64,000 nt of DNA from Lepeophtheirus salmonis (GCF_016086655.4 NC_052139.2:682001-746000), one strand, 5' to 3'. Counted from the stretch's first letter, positions 47,585-60,544 are shown. The notes: generated by a model from the letters alone, not told the origin. Numbers and translations: made by a program.

Positions 47585-50500
47585 AATTATCATGTGCATG
47601 TGCCTTTCAAATTAAGACACTGTAAATAATTACACACGGCACTACTGATGCAGAGGCAAATGTAATTCAATGAACCAACAGAATCCATAGTTTATGACGA
47701 ATATAATGATATTTATTTTCTACTTTCATTATAGTTTTGTGTTAACAAGTAAATATATTTCAATTATGATAAAGTATATATGTTGATTAATTAATTATTT
47801 ACCGTTTCTTAATTTGATGGACACAGACAAATTTATTTTAGTATTTTTCGGTACATTTTGTACCAACTATCGCAACCTCATTCTACATAAAAATCGGTAA
47901 TGATTATAATTTTCACCCTGCATTTATATGTTGCTTATAGTTACTTAATTTTAGTAACTTGAGTCGAGTTATAAAGATCAACTTGAGTCAATAAATTAGA
48001 TTAGAAAAAAAAAAATATTAAACTAATAAATACGTGTAATACGAGTAAAAACATTTATGAAAATCCTCTGTAATTCTTTGAATGTATGTATGTTGAATTC
48101 AGACAATTATATTTATTAAAAATATGATTGTACTGCAGATAAATATGATAAATAAATAATTTATGAGAATATTAATTTACTGAACTAATGCAGTTTTAAT
48201 TAATTGGCAAACTACCTATTCATCTTACATATAATATAAAATGCTTGTAAATCAAAGTAAATAACTCATATTTTATTACAAATATATATGTTCTACATTT
48301 AAGGTGATTATCCAGTCTTGACAGTGTTGTCCCGATAAAAAAATAGTTTAGAGCTTTGTAAATACACTATACCTTGAGAGTAGGGGTGTGGGCAGTTGGC
48401 CTTTTTTGACTATTTTGACTAAAAATTGTTTTTTCATTCTTATTATATACTAAATTTAACATAAAATAAAATATAGAAAGGTCAAAAAAATACTTTAATT
48501 TTAGAGGTACAAATTTTTAGAAGAGGTTCAATTACAACAAATAAATTTAAAAAGAGAGGGAAATTGATACTTGCCAATAACCCCTTCCTCTCTATGGAGC
48601 CAGCACCACTGGTAGAATTATAGGCTAAAGAGAGTTGAATCAATTTTGCCCAAATATGTTTTTTTAGTTTACTCGAGTTTACTCCATTATTGGCCCAATC
48701 TTTTTAGGTATGTTTGTTTGACAAATTTTATGTGTAACTTACATAATTATCTAATAGATTATCATCCTCTTTTCTAATGTAATAAGTATATGCCTTAAAT
48801 ATTGTTAGAATGTTTTATAAAATGAAAGAATCAATTATATGGAAATGTTGAACTAAACAAAGACAAAAGTTATAATCAGCACCATATACATTATATCAAT
48901 ATTTTTTTTGTCAAACTAATGGCTCACTTAAAAGACATAAATATTTATAAACCAAAGTAATGTATTTTTATTGTATTTATCATAAGTTAACAAATTGTGT
49001 ATTTCATATATTTTTCAAAAATTTAGATCATTATGCTTAGTGTTGTGTTAGTACTTATTTTTTCAGCCCATTCCAGTCGTAAACCCTGTCCTATTGATCC
49101 TTCAGATCAAAAGTTACGACTTGCAGTTGTCCTCAATTGTTAGTCCTTGGAATTTTTCCAAAAAATGTTGATGTTTTATTAAGCCAAATAATCTAAAAAA
49201 TATATACTAAGAACATTGCACATATTCGCAAAAAATATTCATGTGTTCATTATAATGTTATATAATACGAACATAGTAAATTTTTATTTAGTTATATAAT
49301 TTTTTATATTATATGACATTAAAAAAATCAAAAATATCCTCAATGCCATCATAAGGGATCGATTTTACCTTCTTTTAGGACCAACAAGTTGGACTGGACA
49401 GGAATAACACAAATTATAATCTCAAAATAGATATCAATAATTGTTTCTCAATCAAAATATCCTGAACACCAAAAAAAAAAATTGATATTTTAGAAATCAA
49501 GGTAAAGATGAGAAAAAATATAAATTGACCTAAACGTATAAATAACAAGTTTTCAAAATTTTCATTTTTTTAATGAAAATTGTATAACTTCAATATTTCA
49601 TTATCTCTAAATCACTAATATTTAAGTTACAATTACTCCCTTTCTTTAAAGCAAAAATAAAAATTACTAAAATGCAACGGAATAAAAAAATAATTCGATG
49701 AAGTTATACACCCTTTTTTATTTTTATAAATAACCCAACAGCAGGGAATAATTATGGGGAGCTTTAAATCAAAATAATTTTGGAAATAGAATACGTGTTC
49801 AAAATTATCTTGTTGCTTGTTTTTCTATTAGAAAATTATGAGAGTTAATAAAACTTATTTTCAAATGAAATTTAGCTTTTATATATCTATATTCAAATTT
49901 ATATAAAAATATATTATTTTTAATGAAAAAAATAAATATGTAAACTAATTTCTATACAAATAATCTTTCAATAATTTTGTATTAATTTTTTTATAAGCTT
50001 TACCAAAAGAACCTATTCAATTGTTTAGAATTTTGGAAAAAAAAACAATATAATATTAAAAATTTATCGCAAATATATTTTGGTAAAGACTTCAAGATAC
50101 TTTTTAAGCCTTACATAGATTAAAAACAAATGATCAAAACTTTATATTTACAAATTTGACATATTAGAAGGAACTTATTTAAAAGTTTAGAATATTATAT
50201 CCAATAGCCTTGTTTATAAGCGTACAAATCAATTAAAAAACTTTGTGTTAAATCCAAAGAAATGTTTAATTAATTCTTAGTGTGATGTTCTATTAGGATC
50301 TCAAATTGTCATATTTTGGAATGACACATTGTGATTGGTTTCAACTTTGTATAGTTTGCATATAATCCTCATTATCCTCAAGTATTGAATTTCGGAATAA
50401 CAATCCTATAAATGTTTGAAACCTTAATTATTATTATTCGACCGAACTAGTTTGGTTCTTTAAAGAAGTTCAATATTGATTGCCTCATTTAAAATTCAGT

Positions 50501-50798
50501 CTCAACAGATTCTATAGACAAATTGTTAATGACGTCAGTTCTGACACAAAAAGGTCATAAATCGACCTACAAAAAGTCATATGAAGTTAAAGGTTTAGAA
50601 ATAAATCCTATTTGTAGTTTTTTTTTCTTCATTGTCACATTTAAATATGAATGGAGTTGAAATATTTACATAAATAAACATTTTAGTATAAACTAAAGCA
50701 GAGTAGACATTACATTAAGAAAAAAAACAGTAGTTTGGTGTTAAGTTCGCCTATTTTTGGATTTGTTTTTATTTTTCTCAATGCCTACAAAATCAATA
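47585..50798. other. AT-rich gene-free stretch
   Basis: More than 3 kb without a protein-like frame or repeat that I can link elsewhere in the window. Confidence 0.4.
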
Positions 50799-50800
50799 TA

Positions 50801-50826
50801 CAGGGAGCGGGGATCAAATTGTTGCC
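50801..50826 (+). repeat. left terminal inverted repeat
   Basis: Starts CAGGGAGCGGGGATCAAATT and ends GTTGCC. The right repeat differs only by C for T four bases from its inner edge. Confidence 0.95.
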
Positions 50827-50932
50827 TATTTTAAACCTGGATAACTTGAAGACGACATTATCAAATAAAAAACCGGTTACCAAATAGGAAAGCTATTCTT
50901 GTTAGCTGACGATACGGTGTTCAGTTAGCGTC

Positions 50933-52012
50933 ATGCCGTCATCATATGAGGAGATAAAGAGCTATAAGTGGAACGAGGAGCTTTCGAGGTCCGCCGTAGT
51001 CATGGCATTGGTTAATAATGGAGGTGAAATCTCCAATTCAACGATTGCTTCAACCTTAGGAGTGCATTTATGGACTGTTCAGCGTATCTGTAAGAAGCTA
51101 GAGGACACCTGGGATGTTGATGCCACCATAAAGAGGGCACACAAGGAGGAGGGCGCCGACAGGAAGGTCAGGGACACCGACTTTGTCGACAAGGTGAAGA
51201 AGATGGTTGAGGATGACCCTACCAGGTCCATGAATGCCATGGCGAGGGATTTGGGCTGCCATGAGAAAACAATAAGGGACTGTGTATCTGAGGATTTAAG
51301 GTGAAGGAGCTACAAGATGCAGGTGGGCCATATCTGGACCCAGAAGGCAAAGGATAACAGGCTGATGAAGTCAACAAAATTGCTCAACAAGCTCAAGCAC
51401 CCAATGCAGCCCGGGATGCTGTGGTTTTTCTCTTATGAAAAGAATTTCTGTCAAGATCAGAAGGTCAACAAGCAGAACCACAGGTGGATAGCCTTCTGCA
51501 CCAGCCATGTGAGGAAGGTAATGAAGACCAAGTTCCCTGCATTGGTCATGGTCTTCGGGGGTGTCAGCAGTGAAGGTCATGTTATGCCTCCCCACATGTT
51601 TGAAACAGGTCTAAAGGTCAATACAGAGGTCTACCTGGATGTTATGGAGAAAGTGGTTCTGCCCTGGATCCAAAGGGTGGCCGGAGACAGGCCCTAGGTG
51701 TGGCAACAGGACTCAGCACCCTGCCATGTGTCCAAAATCTCCATGCAGTGGTTAACCAAGAACTGTTATGACGTCGTAACCAAGGATTTGTGGCCTCCTA
51801 ACTCTTCTGACCTTAAACCTTTGGATTATTTTGTCTGGGGCTATGTCGAGAGACATACCAATAGACATCCCCATAGCACCAAGGCCAGCCTGATGGACTC
51901 CATCAAGGAGGCATTCGGCAACATGGACAATGAGATGGTCATAAGAGCCTGCAGCCGGTTCAGAGGCCGTATTGAGGCCGTTACTGATGCCAACGGTGAT
52001 TATATCGAATGA
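50933..52012 (+). pseudogene. DD37D transposase with two in-frame stops and a lost catalytic Asp
   Basis: A single frame of 359 codons runs from ATG at 50933 to TGA at 52010-52012. It is broken by TGA at codon 124 (51302-51304) and TAG at codon 255 (51695-51697), without any frameshift. Codons 16-60 form the first helix-turn-helix (SNSTIASTLGVHLWTVQRI) and codons 95-120 the second (DPTRSMNAMARDLGCHEKTI). The catalytic core follows: the first Asp is replaced by Tyr at codon 168 (FFSYEKNF), the second is Asp260 (QQDSAPCH), and the third is Asp298 (LKPLDYFVW). The 37-residue spacing between the last two defines DD37D. The C-terminus ends GDYIE. Such proteins cut and paste the element at TA sites. 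This copy cannot encode an active one. Confidence 0.92.
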
Positions 52013-52109
52013 ATGACTACTCTATACCTATATGCTCTTCATAGTTTTGATTTTCAATAAAAAAGTTACAAAATGTATATTTTGTGTTGTTTTTGTTGAA
52101 AAATATTTT

Positions 52110-52135
52110 GGCGACAATTTGATCCCCGCTCCCTG
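52110..52135 (-). repeat. right terminal inverted repeat
   Basis: Inverted copy of 50801-50826 with one mismatch, ending CCGCTCCCTG before TA. It begins about 98 bases after the transposase stop codon. Confidence 0.95.
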
Positions 52136-52137
52136 TA

Positions 52138-54300
52138 GATTATATATTAATTAAAATATTTTCACAATATTTTCCTACAGTAATGCTATTTTAAATTAAG
52201 ATGTGTATACTCTAAAATAAAATGCCCCATTTTTATCTCCAAAATTATTTATGAAGCAGCTGATATTAACAAGTGTCTTATGATTCACTTTCCCTTCTCC
52301 TCCTGTTCTTTTTTTCCTTATAAAAATATAATTTATTTTCTTTTTTGGATTTTTATTTAAGATTGATTTTATATTGATAAACCACATATGAATTTCAATT
52401 ATATTAATTAATTGATAATATTTTTTAAAAAATCCTTTAAAGTTCTATAATATTGATAGAATCAATTTATGAAATTGATTGATTGATATACATAAAATAT
52501 ATAATCAAAAAAAGAGGTATATTTAATATCCTAATCTAATTTATATGAAATCTTTCGATGTAAATACACGTGTATTAAATGAAAATAATCAGAAAATAAC
52601 ATGATTATATCTGAAAGGATGCATAGAAATAATTCTTACTCAAGATTTACTTTGTAACAATCTTCATCTGATACATCGAAAAAAAAAAAAAAAACAAAAC
52701 TTTTCACCATGCTTCTATCAAAGAAAACAATCATGCATTTAAGTATATTTGCTATAAACTTAAGCCATGACTATGAATGTTTAATCGTTAAAAGTCGATG
52801 TAAGATGCTTATGGACTTTTTTTCCCACGAGAAAAACTTTTTTTTTAGATGATGATTATATTTTTATACTACTATATACTATAAAAAATTGAATATTTAA
52901 TTTTCTCTCAACATATATAAGAATTTGAATATTTTTTCTTTACTCAGTTTTTGTATACTGAATTAATTTTAAAAATTGGGTTTTCGTAAGGATCTACATA
53001 AATGTATGTTCATATAATGTGAACATACATTTATGCTGAAAAATATGTTGTAATCTAATAGATTTAGTAGAGTTTCAAATAAATAAAATTCAATTCAGTA
53101 TATTTATGGAATAATATAGAAACTACAATAATTTGGTATTATTTGAAATGTTTCTTGTGATGTAAAATCAACTAATGAATTAATGTTGAATTTGACTTAT
53201 TATTTTATAACTTTCATTATGTTCCTATATTTTCAATGAATAGCTTTCTCAGCTAAAATTTTATTTAAGTTAAAATAGTTTTCTTTATATTTAATACAAA
53301 AGTAGAGTTGTAAAAAATATAACCTATTCGTATTTAAATTAATATAACAAAGTTTGTATTTCTGGCTGTTAAAATATGGGAAAACGCGTGTCCTTTTGCA
53401 TTTTACAAAATGCTCAAGGATGTCAATCATAAAAACATTTGCAAAAGCGCTATTTCTTTCTTTATTTATTGCTCTTGTATTCATATTCATGTGCATTCTC
53501 AGTATATGTTAAGATTTGAATTAAATGTAAACGCTGGAATACTAAAATGATTATTGTTTTGTATTTATTCGTTAGCACTTCTTATTATTAACTTTTTCTC
53601 AATCTCATGCAACTATTCATTCATACTTGAGCAAGAACCGATATGAATTTATATTGGTATTGAGTAGTTACGTGTGACTGTTCTCACAAAAAACGGAGAG
53701 TAATATTTAAGATTTTGGGGGGAGTTATTTTCTATATAATTAAAGCAAAATTTTGTCTGTTCTTTTTCCCAAGGCCAAATTATTCCAGGGAATGCTGTGT
53801 ACTACCACCGGTAATAAACAAAAAACACACAATAAAATTTGTAATTCTGATAATTAAAAGAATGTTTTGAAGGATAGCAGCGAAGGTACCTTTTATTAAA
53901 TTAGCACCTATTGAAGTGAATTAAAGTATTACTCTGTATCTTGCAATACCATAGGCATAAATGAATCCAATGTAAATACTCAATTATACTCTGAGACAAA
54001 CAATGACTTACTTTTATAGCTCCGTAACAAAACATCAGTGTTTCTTTTTTGTCTCTTATGTGTGAACACACTCATCATTACTTTATACTTCAATTTTATA
54101 TAAAAGATTTGAAAAATAAAAGACAGTTTAGACTGCAAATACAAAAAGTATTCAAATTCTTAAATGTCATATTTTCTACAACTTTATACATGAAAATGAA
54201 TATACAGAGTGGGGATTTTAAATTTGAAAAATTTAAGGATAGTGTATTTTACAATTTATTTCCATAAATTAATTCAGCAATTTATAAATCTTTTAAATCT
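52138..54300. other. AT-rich gene-free stretch with a strong hairpin
   Basis: Holds the 16-bp perfect inverted repeat at 52997-53035 and a poly-A run at about 52679-52694. No gene supported. Confidence 0.45.
52997..53035. repeat. perfect 16-bp inverted repeat, 7-nt loop
   Basis: CATAAATGTATGTTCA at 52997-53012 pairs fully with TGAACATACATTTATG at 53020-53035, around TATAATG. This is the longest perfect hairpin I found in the window. No gene or element end adjoins it. Confidence 0.9.
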
Positions 54301-54799
54301 TACATGAGATGGGGTCCACGGTGAAGTAAATCTCTAAGCCAACGATAGCTTCCAATCTGACTCTGAGCTGGGAAAACCGCTTAATATGGAACTATTTGTC
54401 CATGTTGGTCAATACCTCGAGAATAAATGCCCACAAGGAGTCAACAGTGTCATTTGGTATAATTTCCTTTACCCAAAACAAAGTGGTATTAATAATGTAG
54501 GTTTTTTTGCAATAAATCTCGTTCCTATTTCCCAATTTAAAAATCTACATCAATTTTAAATTCTAACATGACACCAAATCTTTAAGCTATCGAACATATT
54601 TATCTATAGGTCCTTGATGTGCACAGAGGCACATAATAACGGCCATAGGGAGTTTGTGATAATATCAAGGATTTTGTATTTTTATTTAAACTATTTTGTC
54701 AGCTAAATATGATCAGAACACTTTCATGAACATAAATACCAGAATTACCAAGATATTGAGGGGTTAAACATGTTCCGTATTAAAAATCCCCCCCTTGTA
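54301..54799 (-). mobile_element. 499-bp internally deleted mariner-like element
   Basis: The ends TACATGAGATGGGGTCC (left) and, inverted, TACAAGGGGGGGATTTT (right) are imperfect terminal repeats. From the right, the leader carries NILVILVFMFMKVF..YLADKIV-like coding similarity shared with 58831-59131. From about 54510 to 54320 the frame gives the transposase C-terminus: NDTVDSLWAFILEVLTNMDK, then FSQLRVRLEAIVG. All DNA-binding and catalytic segments are absent, leaving a leader joined to a tail. Confidence 0.65.
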
Positions 54800-55975
54800 T
54801 GACAAATTTCAAAAATTATACATATTTGAGAAGCATATATTTTTGATTATACAATTTTATGATATCACTACTAAAAAATGGGAAAGGGGAAATATCCATT
54901 CAATTACTGATTAGTTCATATTAACTATTTTTTTTATTTTCATATATCTCAATATAGACAAAAAAATGTTACATTGTGTTTTATATTTGCCCAAACTTTG
55001 CTAAAACTAACAAAATCGACTCTGAGGTATAATTTTATTCTTTTCATATATCAGAGATGTAGATAAATATTTTTTAAATTGTAGAAAATCAAATAAAATA
55101 CGTCATTGCTTGTAAAATTATTAAAATGAGTCCATTTTTAATTTATTAAATACAATTATATAAGAGAGTAAAAGAGGGTCGGAATATTTTGTGTATTCAA
55201 TATTTTTTTATTCAAAATGTAATGTTTAAAATTTTAAATAAAAAAAGATCTTACATAGCCATATACGAAGAACCCAGTACTATTTACATTTTCTAAACTA
55301 GAACCCGAGATGATATGTAAAACTCAAGAACAGGGTAGGGGGACCCGAAGCACTGGCAGCCTTTTCACAATATCGCATCTATGCTTACTGTAAGAATATG
55401 AAATATTAATCTTACCATTAATTATGATCGATAATATCCTTATCCTCATTCTTAAAAACTATGATAACTATAAATATAAATCACTTATTATAATCTAATC
55501 TTATTATCACAGTGAAACTCTTTTACACACTGAATTAAACCAATTGAAAGTAAAATTAAAATGAATCTTCAAACTGTACTAATAATTATCATTATCTTAG
55601 CACTTTTATTTTCTTTAAAATATACAATTTAAAGTATGTAGAATCTCAAAGGCCTGCGTTTGAACATAATGTTGTTATATTAATTTCTTCCAGAATCCAT
55701 ATGTGTGTTCTACTCACCACAAATGAAAGTGTTTAGTTAATTTCTAAATGAAATGATGTTTTAATTTTTGTTATACGTAGACAAATACCAACTAATTATC
55801 CTTGATATGTCTCCACTCAGATTTCGAATCAATATTTGCATTATAAAAATAAAACAACTCCAAGAATAAAGGTGGCCTAGAAATGAACTAAAATTTACCA
55901 CATAAAAACCCTTAATTTTCAAAAACAAAATCGGAAAAAATCACTTTCCTTCAATCTCAAAATTATATCCTACAG
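54800..55975. other. AT-rich gene-free stretch
   Basis: A GC-richer patch at about 55330-55380 (GGGTAGGGGGACCCGAAGC) carries no usable frame. No gene supported. Confidence 0.4.
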
Positions 55976-55984
55976 GAAGACCTC

Positions 55985-56200
55985 CAAGACTACCAACCTC
56001 AATCATCTGGACTTTTATTGGTGAAACACCTTGTAAAGCAAGTCAAATAACACTCAACAAAACAAAATTGATTATCTCTAGTCAATCATCAAGGAAGCAT
56101 TTGAGGTTCCGTCCATGGAAGAGATTGTATAAACTTGCTCCTCATTTTGCGGACGTGTTGAAGCTGTCATTGCAGGTGAGAGAAAATACTTTAATACCTC
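55985..56200 (+). pseudogene. C-terminal fragment of a mariner-like transposase
   Basis: Read through stops, the frame gives SIIKEAFEVPSMEEIV (about 56090-56135), then TCSSFCGRVEAVIAGE (about 56140-56190). These parallel SIKEAFGNMDNEMVIRACS and FRGRIEAVTDANGD of the 50.8-kb transposase. A decayed third-Asp region lies just upstream. Closest in the window to the DD37D element, but much older. Confidence 0.65.
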
Positions 56201-56489
56201 AAATAGTAGTTATTGAGCACTCAATTTACAAACTCTCAATTTAAAAGTATCATAAATGATTTATGTGGGTGAAACCATTCTATTGATTTTTTAAAGTTTA
56301 TTTCAAGTATTTAAAATTTTATTATGTGAAGAGAAGACCAAGCGGGCAATAATTAGTTTACCTTTCCAGATCCCTTATTACAGGTTTAATAACTGACTTG
56401 CAAATCTATTGAATGAAGTAGACAATTATAAAGAGGGGGTGGTACACAAGTTTTGTAGAAGCATTTCTTTACAAATTTATACTTTTTAT

Positions 56490-56845
56490 TTTTATAAGGG
56501 TGTTTCGTTATGTAATTTAACGACTGTTGAAAGAAAAACAAACAAGTTTTGTATTATCCAATGTCTCTGAGTCTCAAAATTTCGGAGCAAAAACAAAAAG
56601 AGTAATGCATGAGCATTATCCTCAACTCTAGTGTCAGAGCCAAGAAAGCTGCAAAGACCTTTATCATCTACATCCGTACTGCCTACGACATCAAGAAGCC
56701 CATACAATCCCATGCAGCTAAGAAGAACCAAAACCTATCAAGCAAAAATACGGCATACTTCAAGGCTGCCTTCATGTGGCCTCCTCCAGCTCTGACTTCA
56801 ATTTTCTGGACTTTGCAGGTTAGGGTGTCTTAAAATGAATATTTT
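56490..56845 (+). pseudogene. mariner-like remnant with deleted core
   Basis: Starts with a possible end, AGGGTGTTTCGTTATGTAAT at about 56499. The frame at 56609-56833 has a hinge-like segment (SSKNTAYFKAAF), then MWPPPALTSIFW. The latter corresponds to the Trp-Pro-Pro-Ser-Ser-Pro-Asp-Leu-Asn region before the third catalytic Asp. First and second Asp segments are missing between them. No right end was found. Confidence 0.45.
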
Positions 56846-57089
56846 CTGCACATCTCATCGAATTTTATATTCGCTACGAGCTGAAAATCTGTTCACTGGC
56901 GTGTCAAGTGTTATTGGTTTTTCTTTTGGAAAAAAAACCCCATATTGAATTAAAAATATACCTAATAAATGCACTATTTTAACAATTCAAAAATTAGGCT
57001 TGACTCTTCCTTTCTTGATTAAATAAACGGTTTTTGTTTTTAGTCATGTTATAGCATGTTTTGGGTAACCACTCTGTACATTTTTTTAT

Positions 57090-58200
57090 TACCATCAAGT
57101 TAAGAAATAAATCAATTGTTGTTATATAGATTTCATTTTTTTTTTTTTCAATGGGCTTTTCTACTTTGTATGGACGTAAAAAGGATGTTTAAAAAGTTCC
57201 AACCTTCATAAGCCATATTAAAATATGAAACAAATAATTTGTATAGAGAAAATGATGTCAAAATAACTTCTTTTACATAAAAAAACACATAAAATATGTA
57301 GGTTTCTAGATTTTTAATTGTTGTACAGCTATTTTTAAAAATAAGTGCTTACTATAATGCTCAATGTTCCATACACATAATATTTGAAATTTTCTTTACA
57401 CCCTACGTAAATTTTTAGAATGGGAAATTGACTCATGAAAATATTATAATGACACTAAAGCTTTATATTTTTTTATAAGCACATTTTGTAATTTTACATA
57501 ATGTGGCGTGTCAACATAAAAACAAACTTGAACACAAATTTAGAAAAGGAGAAAATCAAAAATAATGTTTTACTTCATGGAGAGTAAATACACCCCAATA
57601 TTATATAAACATATTTAGACAATTATTGTCTCCCTATTTAAATTTGCGGAATAAAATAAGATACCCTATAGTCTTTGCTAAATTTAATACCTTTTTTGAT
57701 TTAAAGAACTATTATTCTCCCCAATAAAATCTTTTAAATGAAATCTACTAATATTTCATTTTTTTAATTGTTACGACGATAAATTATGACAATTTGCTGC
57801 GCCTTCAATGGGTTAATAAGATGAATTTGTTAATAGAAATCAAGTACATATAATGTATCCAAGGATACAAATATAATACATACTTTTTTATATAATACAT
57901 TCTAGCTTGCTATTGTGTTGACATAATACATATATACATAAAAAGTTTTACTCTACATTTTTTATTCAAAATCCACTTTACAGAGAAAATTTTCAAGGTA
58001 AAACTTTCATTGTCGATTTTTCTTGTATCTTAGTATATAGAAAGAAACATACTGTACGATCTATATCTTAATGATCAAACATATGGCAGCCAAATGACGT
58101 GAACCAACATTACGTTTTCTCTTTCATTTGATATAATTTTCAAAGTAAACAAAAAAATCAAGTCATTAAGTGTTGATTTTTTTGCTTTATATATCTACAA
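57090..58200. other. AT-rich gene-free stretch
   Basis: No supported feature. Confidence 0.4.
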
Positions 58201-58204
58201 CTGT

Positions 58205-58335
58205 TGTATCAGTCCTTATTTAATACTGAAGATTGTTGCCCTATCAGGTTCAGTCCTACATATCAGTCCTAAAATTTATAAAGTTCGACCTTTGATGATT
58301 TCATTCAACAGTATTTGTTCTTTTTACAGTCAGGT
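58205..58335. repeat. possible dispersed repeat, related to 63165-63260
   Basis: Contains repeated TCAGTCCT words (GGTTCAGTCCTACATATCAG, then AAAGTTCGACC, then CATTCAACAG). These run parallel to GTTTAGTCTTATATCACATG, then AAAGTTCAAATCG, then CATTATTCAGG at 63.2 kb. Short and diverged. Confidence 0.3.
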
Positions 58336-58830
58336 CAAGTTCTGTCTATACGAAGGACTGAGAGGGCCATTCAATGTCAAATCGTCCAGAGTATGCCAAT
58401 AAGAGACTTCAGATTTGGATGATTTTTGGCACACTTGTACTAATTACCGTACACTACTTCTTCTTGTAAAATATTTATAAGAGCTAACCTCTTGATATTT
58501 TATGCGTAACTAATTTGAAGTATCAGGATTCCAAAATTGAAACCAAAAGAAGAATATTAAAATTTTTCATGACCTCAATTTTGATTTTGAAAAATCTGAA
58601 ATACACAAGTAAATACTTGCTCAAGAATTAAAAAAATACCCAAATTTTTTAAATATGAAATTTTGACAGCCTGTTTTACATATTTAAGGGTATCAAGTTT
58701 TTTTAATAGCTCCCAGGGTTGGATATCAAAGTTAGGTTACTTTGTAAGAAAACTAAACTATAGTAACTCATATAACTGATTAGAAGTTGAGAAATTATAA
58801 AAATATGAGTAGTTTATAAAGTATCACTCC

Positions 58831-59131
58831 TAGGGTCCGGTAATAAAACTCAAAAATGACGTTTTAAACTTTGGTTCAAAAAGGTACCATCAAATTTAAC
58901 ATCGTTATCTATGGAATCTTTTGAGCCCTTGTGCGTTTACTGAACATAAAATCACGTAATAATGTTCGTATAACATTACAGGAACATTATAGGAAAACAT
59001 CTCAAGGTTTTTTTTTATTTCTGACACAATTTTGTCAGTTAAAGTTGATGAGCACACTTTCATAAATATATATTTCAGGGTTGTCAAGATATTCAGGACT
59101 AAACTTATTCCGGATTTAAAACCCCACCGTA
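58831..59131 (-). mobile_element. 301-bp non-autonomous element related to 54301-54799
   Basis: Imperfect ends: TAGGGTCCGGTAATAAAA (left) and, inverted, TACGGTGGGGTTTTAAAT (right). From the right, a leader of about 120 bases matches that of the 54.3-kb element at both nucleotide and frame level (NILTTLKYIFMKV, then LTDKIVSEI). Here the transposase tail is absent too, so this is a further-reduced derivative. The 86-codon minus-strand frame is part of the leader and not a host gene. Confidence 0.55.
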
Positions 59132-60540
59132 TGGATGTATACTTTGTGTTAGAACCCATAAGCAATTACATATAATATGCAGAATTATTAAAATAATATT
59201 GTATGTATATTTTATAACATTTTTCAATCCTCTTTACATAGTTTATAGTACGCATGACTTTTTAATTAGTTAAACTTAAATTATTCCCAGGTGAACAATA
59301 ATTATTGACCTGACCTTTTCTGCTGTAAATATCTGAAAACAAATACTATAAAAAAATAAATCAGTTTATCATTCTTAATTTGTGAAAAAAAATGTATGCC
59401 ATGTTAAGAGTGCAATTTATAACATCCCCAAATGATTAAAACCAATTTATTAATATAAATTGACAATTATTTTTGCTAGAATACAATTTTAATCCACACT
59501 TAATTTAAATCATTCTACCTTGCTTTTGTTTACGGGCTGCATATAGTTACATTTATGGAATTTTAGAAAATGAAATAATCCCCCGTGTAGTTTAACTAGA
59601 TTTTTTTATTCCCCCTGTCGAAGCAATTAATTTAAAAAAGTCATTGACTCCTTTTTTCTTTTTTTTTTTAAGCCATCACTCAATTTATTTTATTTTCATG
59701 TGACCATATTAATTCCAGAATTCAACCTATACAAAAAAAGTACTATTAAGCGGATATCAATTTATAAATTATTATAATATAAATATCACATTACTTGAAT
59801 ATCAGAAAAAAATATATAATTTAATTATTTACAAAATGAATAAATATATACCTACATTACATATATTCGTATTTACATAAAAAAAAATCCTAGTTATATC
59901 ATTTTTAATAATAAAATGAATACAATTAAGTTAAACAAAATCTGTCAAGTTTCGTAATTTAAAGAAAACTTTGTTTTGTAAAGTTTTTTTAAACATTTTG
60001 TATAAACTATTTTACAAGGAAAAATTCAGTTAATTAAAATATATAACTTTGAGAAAGCCGTTTGAAAATCAATCTTATCTAGTGTCATTATTTTACTATG
60101 AATAGATATATTATACTGGCTCATAGATATATTTAATTTAAATAAATTTAATAAACCTTTTGTATTTTTTTTTTTTTTTTGCAGATTTTGTAATCTTTTG
60201 AATTTATTTTGATTGTCACTGCCTGCTTCACAATTCAAAGTTATCACAGTCAATTAATCACTAATTACTGCTGATTAGGGCTATTCACAATAAAAGTAAT
60301 GATTTTTAAACAAAAAAGCTATTTTTAATTTAATTTGAATGTTTTATTTAATTATATTTCATAATAACAGAATTGTATTAATCTTAAAGTGTTGTTATAA
60401 AAATATAAAAACCATCAATGATGAGTAAAGTAATAAATAACAGACAAATGTAATATTACATTAAATACAATTATTTTACTATCAAACTAAGGCAAAATCA
60501 ATCATATTTATTTTTGAATACTATAATGGTGCCATCTAAA
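59132..60540. other. AT-rich gene-free stretch
   Basis: A poly-T run lies at about 60166-60180. No gene supported. Confidence 0.4.
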
Positions 60541-60544
60541 ATAA

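Larger units (their letters stand above)
50801..52135 (+). mobile_element. near-complete DD37D (maT-like) mariner-superfamily transposon
   Basis: The element is 1,335 bp. Its terminal inverted repeats (50801-50826 and 52110-52135) are 26 bp with one mismatch and begin CAGGGAGCGGGGATC. TA dinucleotides flank both ends (50799-50800 and 52136-52137), the expected target-site duplication. One transposase reading frame fills the interior. The clean ends and an alignable frame indicate a much younger insertion than the other mariner-like remnants in the window. It is noticeably richer in G and C than the surrounding DNA. Confidence 0.95.

Noticed and set aside
53233..53496. 87-codon minus-strand frame
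   Set aside because: Asn/Lys/Tyr-rich composition, no motif, no splice or promoter signals.
58905..59165. 86-codon minus-strand frame as a host gene
   Set aside because: It overlaps the leader of a small non-autonomous element that is shared with the 54.3-kb copy.
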